Part shown: positions 56,990 through 64,000 of the stretch, piece after piece
Numbering within the stretch: position 1 is the first letter of the stretch
Layout of the letters: the number at the start of each line of letters is the position of its first letter
NCBI GenBank assembly: GCA_034336665.1
Contig: CM067570.1
Span: forward strand, 11,244,002 to 11,308,001
From: Luscinia megarhynchos
Lineage: Eukaryota > Chordata > Aves > Passeriformes > Turdidae
DNA length: 64,000 nt
Reading direction: 5' to 3'
The notes under the pieces: model-generated
The model's database searches: none
Told to the model about the DNA's origin: nothing
Seen by the model: the letters and a program-made list of their open reading frames with translations, nothing else
Program-made: the position numbers and the translations under genes

Positions 56990-59900
56990 GTAAGCCAGGA
57001 CAATGAAGTATTTGCAGTAATTACTGCTCTTTAAGAAGGAGAAAAAAACAAACAAACCTGTCATAAAGGTAATGAAAAGTTCAGTGAACAGACTTTAACA
57101 AGCCCTGATTTTACATACCTCACTGTCCAAACAAAATATCAATTCAGTCCACACACAATTCTGAAGCGTGTCTTCATATATTTTTTTCCTAGTAGGCACT
57201 TATATGACTTTAACTACTATTACCATACAAAAAGAGATCATGGTATGAAAATGTGCTTTTTCTTGAGCATTCTGGAAATATCTCTAGGTTTGTATTTTGT
57301 TTAGGTGAAGGCTTTGTGCTTTGTAGACTGAAAACTAGCACAACTTCAGGGTTATAATGCTGTTAAAGGAAAGTAAACAAATCAGTAAGCTGCCAGGGGC
57401 TCTCAGCCCTTCTCTTTTAAGCACTGTGTGTTTATCTCTACCTGGAAAAAACTGACACAATTAGGTCAGGCCTGGGTAATAGTTACCTTGTTCTTTATCT
57501 TGCTCTCCATGCAAGTGTTAGGCAAGCTAAAATGGGACAGGTAGTGATACTTGTCTCTCCCAAGGGAAAAGTAGGACTTAGTTTTATGTAGCTGGCATCT
57601 GTAACACAATTTAAAATTACCTTCTATATCCAGTAGGGCTTAAAGGCTTTGAGATGTACTTGGATTTAAAAGAAACCCAGCCAAATTTTATTAATTCCAG
57701 AATGTAAAAATTGTATGAGAACTTCACACTATATACACATAAAATGTTGACTTAATGCTAGAATAACGTGCAATTGTATAACTTTGGAAATAATAAAATT
57801 AATTTTATTTGATTCTGATTAAGAGATTGCTGGGTATCCAGTGTGCTGCCACACACATGTGTGCAGCATTATCCAGCAGCTGAAGGAAGGCTTCAAAGAA
57901 GCTGTTTGGGAGTGTGCTGTTTGCTTTCTCACATACAGGTGATTGGTTCTGGGGGAAAAAGGAGCATCCTCTGTTCTGAAGACTTCCTGCAGGGATTTTT
58001 CACAGCACTGTAACTGAAACTTGCTTCTGTAAGATAGTCTTCCTCAGGAAAAAAGGATTAGTTTAAATTCTGGACTTAGATCTGGAATATGGATTTGCAT
58101 TTTAATGTTTCCATGTCCAGAGTCAGAAAGACTTGCTCAGGCAAAGCAGCTGCTTCTGTTACCGTTCAGGTGAACCTCAAGAAGTTTACTTTGCTGATGG
58201 GCTGTGAGGGGAAGTTGTAATTATTTTAAGTAGAAATATGCATTGAAAAGCAAAATCTCTTCATATTGCTCAGCAGAAGAAACGTTCCACCATTAGGGGT
58301 CATCATTGCTGCATGCAAAGGAGAAGCAGAGAGTGTCTGCTGCAGCTGAAAAATTGGGTGTTTGCTGTTCTGTGGGCTGTGGGGAGCAGGTGCTCACTGT
58401 GTGGTGTCCATCCTTCTGTCTGTTCCAATGGCTTGCACAGCTCTGGCAAAACTTCCAGCAAACTCTGCCTGAGTAGTACTTGGGCAAGTGCCTTGGGGCT
58501 GACAAGAGATTACTGAACCAAAATTCTTTTTATTAAATCTACACATGACTTGGATTTGCCCTTGGTGCCAGTAGTTTTCAAATAAATTATTATACATTTA
58601 AGTTAATTTAGGCTACTAAAAACAAATGCACAGGTGATCTTTATTTCATCATACCATTGCTGTACTATGATTTTATTAAGAACATAGTACAAAACAGAGG
58701 CTTTAGAGGCAGCAGTGCAGCAAAGGATTTATAAGCAACCGTTGGCCATTATCTCTGTCAGGACTGTAGTTAACAGACTTATAAATTGATTATGCAGTAG
58801 TAAATTAGATTATCAAGAGCAATCTAGGCAGGTGAAATGTTCTGAAGAACACAATCAAATATTACCTGGTTTTTTTGCAATATAACTTTGGGGGGAAAAA
58901 AGTAATAGCTTTTTAGTATCAACATGATTAATTTAAGCATCAGAAGATACTGCCCTTGTGGAAGGTATTATGGTGGCCTTCAGGATCTTTGGTTTTTTAA
59001 ATGCAAAGCAGACCATGTCCTGTAAATGCTGTGACAACCTGAAAATGGAGACAGAGTGGAGATTACTGGGGAGCAGGAGAGGAATCAGTTTTGTTTTCAA
59101 ACAAAGTGTGTGATTGAAGTACCACAACAGGCCTGTAAAAAGTGTAAAAATGGGTAGTTTTGTATTAGAATCTGATCTTAAGACAACCAGTGCAATGAAT
59201 GCAGCTCCTGCAAGTGACAAGAGTGCACATCATTCGTGGTACCAAGGGCTCTTAGGTGATGTAGTTCAGTTTACAGGTATGACTGTGGCTGACTTGGTGG
59301 AGCAGTGATGCTGCTGCTCAGCTGCTTGTGGAGGCAGGGACTCTTTCCCCCCACAGCCAGTATCCTCTTCATCTGAGTTACTGAATTCTACCATAATGCA
59401 AGTAACACCGTGGATGGTGGCCATGCTGTTCTGTCTGGACTTTACCTTTGAGCAGAGGTAGATAAAGCAAACTTCCTCACACTGGTGATGTCTGGCAGTG
59501 AGGAAGGCACGTGGCTGCTTTGTATATGTGGCAATCAGTCATGCAAATCTGATTCTGTAATAGCAATCAAGGCATCTGTTTAAGAAATTGATTGTATTTT
59601 GAGTCTATGCTTTAGATTATCCTTTTGCTAGTGATAGAATGTCCATTACTACTACTTCCTGTGTGGGGTGGTCATGGAGGTCCCAGCCACATAGTGTTAA
59701 GGCACTGGAGAAGAATAGAAAAAAAGTGTCATTTAGGCCAAAAACCTTTTCAAACTGAAAGCTACAGCTTTATTAATAACTCTGTGTATTCTTGTGACAA
59801 CACTTAAACACACTTAATGAGCACACTTAACCAATCTGACAAGACTACAGCTCATGTTTTGTAATGAGATCAGAAAAAGTCAAAAGAAATGCTGTTTTGC

Positions 59901-60043
59901 ATAAAACAGTTTATGCTCCTGTGTGGAATGACATCTGTAGTTAAACATAAGCTCTGTTATCACAAGGAAAACATGATGTACTATGAAGAACATGCAGTTG
60001 ATACTAAAGTGTGCATTGACAAATGTTGTGATTCCCTCTCAGG

Positions 60044-60219
60044 GCAGAAACTATTTAAACTGCTGATAGCAGCCATGAACTATGTACAGTTAAAATTATT
60101 GTCAAGCTTTAAGTCTAAAATAAGGTGATCTGCAGAAACCATTTAAACTGCTGATAGTAGCCATGAACTATGTACAGTTAAAATTACTGTCAAGATTTAG
60201 GTTTAAAATAAGGTGATCT
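60044..60219. repeat. Two-copy 88-bp tandem duplication
   Basis: Units at 60044-60131 and 60132-60219 are both exactly 88 bp, align without gaps and differ at 6 positions (five transitions and one transversion). No coding or transposon content is apparent. Confidence 0.95.
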
Positions 60220-62893
60220 GCAGTGTGTTACGGGTAAATATTTGCCTTGTTTTAAAGATGATTTGTACTTGTGGGTGTTTACCCTGCATTCAACTTAAGG
60301 TTTACTTCCTGCAAAGCAGTGCTGGAAGGAAGGTGAAGACATTTGCCCTCCATGCTGCACAGAAGTCACAGTGTAGGAGCAGGTCCTGCAGTGCTGTGTG
60401 GAGACTTGGGATGTGGTTCCAGTGTGAGGAGAGCACCTGTTGGTGAATCCTGCACCTGTAGCCAACTCCTGGCTTTTTCCCCAGACAGAGCTTATCAGTA
60501 ACCAGGGCACAGATCAGGATTTCAGATATCTGAGCTGTAATTTTGACTACAGTAGCATCTAACCTTGTGTGCAGTACTTGATTTTCCTCTGCACTGATTT
60601 ATTTCCTGCTGTGGCAGGGTGTTAATTCTGATTTTCCTCTGTGAATTGTTTAAGATTTGATGAAATACTTTTACAAAAGCCAGTTAATTGCCACACAGAA
60701 AAGTAATACAATGGCAATGACAATACTGTGGTGATTGGTCTGTGAGGACATTGTAAGTCAGTAACTTGACCATTTTATTAGTAATATTGCCAGTAGTTGT
60801 TGTGCAATCCTTACGTAGGTAAAGTGCTGATTGAATTTGGATGACAGGCATGGGCACTGTGTGGGAAAATACTTTGATCCTGGAAAAGAGCCATCAGTTT
60901 GAGAATGGAAATTAGACTTCTCATTTGACTTTGGCCAAAGCCTACAGAAACCCCGTGTCCAAGGCTTGTCTGAATGGAAACTTTTATTTAACATGAGTGC
61001 CCAGAAATTGTGGGTGTGGAATCAGCTGTGAGGGCACACAGGATCTTAGTGTTTAGGGGGACCCTGTACAGGCTGAAGGGGAATGAGGCCTCCTGAGGTG
61101 AAGGGCCAGTGACAATTCTTACCATCTTGTTAATCAGCCCAGCCCTGGTCTTAACGATAAATAACAAGATCTGTATTGCCTGATTGGTATTTGCAGTATT
61201 AATCTCAGAGCAGAAAAATTTTTTTCCTTTGTTCCAAATATCCTGACTGGCTTCTCTGTTGATGAAACATTCCTATGGTGGTTTTATTTTACAAGCCTGA
61301 AGGCATTTTTACATGTTATGGGCAGCCTTGTGTCACGTGTACATCACGTTCTGCCTTACATAACTGGGAAAACTTTTTCCTTCAACTGCCCCCCCTTGTC
61401 ACTGCAAGCTGCCCTTGAATACAGACAGTTGGATGGGTTTTGGTAAGAAACTAGAACCATTGCACTGAATCAAAAAGCCCAGGAGGGTGCTTGTGTTGCT
61501 CTAATTTTCATGAAGATGAAGCCTTCCTGGGGAAGGCTCTCCTTGGATTGCTACCACTGGTTTGCAGGTGAAATCAAGGGATATCCAAAGAAAATGAGTT
61601 TGTGATCAGATTTTTTTTTCACTAAAACTGATTGAGAAACAGTTTCTGAGTTATGAAGAAGGTGAGGAAGATTTCAGAGAGAAAACTGCAGGCCAACAGA
61701 CACTTCATAAGCTGAAGCAGGCAATGAAGATGTATTTACTTCTTTGACTGGTAATCCTCAAGGTCATTTCTTGAGAAATATTTATATTGTCACTTTGATA
61801 AGCAAAACCTATCTATCAGTAAAGCCTAGATGGAGCAACTTTGGATAAAATATTACTGTGATACATGTAGGAGGACCAGGGACAGGAAAGCAAACACTTT
61901 TAAGGAAAGGAAATCAGGTTCCTTTGCATGGTGATGCCATGAGACCTCTAAAAACTCTTGGAAGTTTTAATTACCTGTTTAACATCAGTCTGATTTCAGC
62001 TACTCTGAGACAGATGTGTCACTGTAAGAGCACTCTCAGAGCCTCTTAGTGAGCTGAAATGGCATTGCTTATTTGCACTGCTGTTGAGCAGTAATCACTG
62101 TTGGTCATGGCCTGTTGCAGTAGCAGTGGCAAAGAGGAGATTTGCAGAAATGCATTTGAATGGCAAATTGTTTTAGTAGTCTCCAGCCACAGGCCCTTGC
62201 CTTTCTGGGTCAGAGGTTTCTCTAGCACTTTTGCAGTATTCCTACACCAGATTTGTGCATCTCACGGACTCCATGATGAGCCAAGTTAATAAAGCACTCT
62301 GGGCATTAGGATTTCATTTCAGCCCTATGAAATCTTAAAGAGGACTATGTCCATATTGCTGAGGTCAGTCTTTTAGCCAAAGAACATTCCAAAAAAAAGT
62401 CAAACTCAGTGTAAATGCCCAGATGAACTTCTAGCAGGCATTTAAAACATAGTCAGTCAGGAAAAATAGTGTAATACATGAAAAATAGCACCTGGTGGAC
62501 TGTAGTGTTTACTTGATTTAAAGCTATTAGAACAAAAAGGATCTCTGTGTCCTAGCTGTGTTTCCAAAACAGTGTTCCTCATTTTCTGTTTGTTTTGAAT
62601 TTGATGCTGCAGAGCTATGAGAGCCCAAATGTTTTTAGTGTACGCAGTGTAAGGAAAATTGCTTGCACCCAGTGTTAGTGGCCAGAAAATCATTGTGTGC
62701 TTGTTGGAAGCATGGTGCTGGGGTAGATTTCCTTAAACTGAGTCCCTCCACTTTATACAGCCTTCTAGGATATTTTGAGCTGAAAGCAGTTTGAATATCA
62801 GCACATACTCTGTTTGCTGGAAGAGCTGGTGCGTGGTAATACAAGAGAAGAAATGGCTTCACAGAATGTGTATACTCACACTAATGTGTTTGT

Positions 62894-62924
62894 GTGTATG
62901 TGCCTTTCATAGAAGCACATACAC
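62894..62924. repeat. Short inverted repeat (10-bp arms, 11-nt loop)
   Basis: Arm gtgtatgtgc at 62894-62903 is followed by an 11-nt loop and its exact reverse complement gcacatacac at 62915-62924. Pairing does not extend convincingly outward, so it is too short for a typical microRNA precursor. Confidence 0.6.
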
Positions 62925-64000
62925 CTACACACATATAGGTGATGTCTCTATTTTGAAAATCAAGTCTAGAGGTGGTGCTTACATGATGCATTGCAGAGGT
63001 ATTTGCAGTGTGACATAATTCTGCTGTACTTCCTCTAGTATTTCAAAAATCCATGCAGATTAAAGTGCATGTTTTCATTACAAACCATATAACTTCTGTA
63101 ACTCTTCTTCTTTCTTAGTTTATATGTAGGAACTTTTGCCTGAGTATTCAGACTTATATCATACCAGGTTAATAAGTAAAGTTTCTCAGTTGTTAATGAA
63201 AGGTAACCTGTGTTTCTAGTGCTGAAACCTGTTTTTGCAACACCTGCCATTTTATAATGAGCAAAGTTACTCAGGGCAACCTTTATCAAACTTGATTTCT
63301 GGGGTAATGTCTGGTTCTCAAGAAATAATGCACATTTTTGACATGGTCTTTTTTGTGCCTAGGTCACAAAACAACAGGACACAAGTCATAATCTGCCATA
63401 GAACAGTAATCTAAACTGGTGGTTTGGTGCTGCATCTTTTTTGCTGTCACTTTTCTGAGATTCCTTTGACACTTGTAATGCAACCATCTCTGACTTGTAA
63501 AAGCCTTTTGTGATGTATAAAGTGTGTACTGTGTAAAACAGAATAGCAGCATGGATTTAGTCTGTTTCTGTATTTAAATCTGTTAAACAAATTCTTCCTT
63601 TTCAGGATGTGGATATGAACAGCATATGCTAATACAAGTGTTTTGGGAAAAGTGTGTGTTTAAAAACTTGTACTCAAGCTAACATGCTTGGATTATGTAT
63701 AAACTGTTAAAGCCATTATGCTTCATATTGCCATGTCTGTAATGTGGATGTCCTTGCTCATCTGATTCTAGGCCTGAAAAAGGAACAAGCAGGTGGTTTG
63801 GTTTGGTAGATGGTTTGTTAGTTCAGTGTCAGCAAATAATTGTCTGCTGGAAAGCACACTGAAATAACACTTGTTTAAAGCTTGCAAGCTCTCAGCAGAC
63901 TTGAATAACTCACTTAACATCAGCTGCTCATTGGAGAATTGAAGTCATGTGCCAGTGTATGCTAATACAAGCTGCCTAATGTGCAAGTGCTACCCCTTGA

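Larger units (their letters stand above)
56990..64000 (+). other. CLASP1 intron, runs off the window
   Basis: Non-coding for at least 7 kb. It contains an 88-bp tandem duplication (60044-60219), a short hairpin near 62894-62924, and an acceptor-like site at 63606 followed by a short in-phase frame that stops. The expected next CLASP1 exon is absent, so it lies beyond 64000. Confidence 0.6.

Noticed and set aside
62894..62924. MicroRNA precursor
   Set aside because: The stem is only 10 bp with poor extension; true precursors need about 22 or more paired bases.
1..64000. RNU4ATAC (U4atac snRNA), which in human sits antisense in a CLASP1 intron
   Set aside because: I looked for its remembered 5' stem-loop and Sm-region sequences on both strands and saw no match; it is probably in an intron outside this window.

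Overview
The window is a stretch of vertebrate nuclear DNA holding the middle of one large gene on the plus strand: CLASP1, a microtubule plus-end (+TIP) stabilising protein with TOG domains. I identified it by joining conceptual exons with matching splice sites and phases and comparing the result with CLASP1/CLASP2 proteins from memory. The paralogue call rests on CLASP1-like stretches such as [22 protein letters not shown] and [18 protein letters not shown]. The source is most likely a bird: introns are short to moderate, interspersed repeats are scarce with at most one worn CR1-like 3' end, there are no primate-type or rodent-type SINEs, and A-runs followed by CCCC recur. Species is not determined.

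Layout. Positions 1-7663 are non-coding, probably an upstream intron of the long isoform, ending in a moderately CpG-bearing stretch that may be an internal promoter. An alternative first exon (7664-7700) encodes a short basic, cysteine-containing N-terminus like that of the membrane-associated CLASP2-beta isoform. Twenty constitutive exons follow (11131-56989), giving 2381 nt in one continuous frame (793 codons plus 2 nt). They encode the acidic/Ser-rich lead-in, TOG2 (about 12233-19570), a Ser/Arg-rich linker with two EB1-binding SxIP motifs (exons at 33759 and 39025), and the start of TOG3 (50054-56989). The exons for TOG1 and for the rest of TOG3 and the C-terminal CLIP-binding domain lie outside the window.

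Between the constitutive exons I found five further in-frame cassettes: 24 nt (23538), 27 nt (32310), 63 nt (42646), 24 nt (49116) and a candidate 3-nt microexon (55217-55219) encoding one arginine. From 21714 to 42708 every exon is a symmetric phase 1-1 exon, so the linker is built of pieces that can be skipped without breaking the frame.

The rest is intron. It contains a pure (CTCTTC)n microsatellite, an 88-bp tandem duplication, a perfect 22-bp palindrome, a CpG-rich island just upstream of the 63-nt cassette, an exceptionally CpG-dense exon at 50054, and small simple repeats. I found no other protein-coding gene, no RNA gene and no intact mobile element. The last 7 kb (56990-64000) is intron with no convincing exon.
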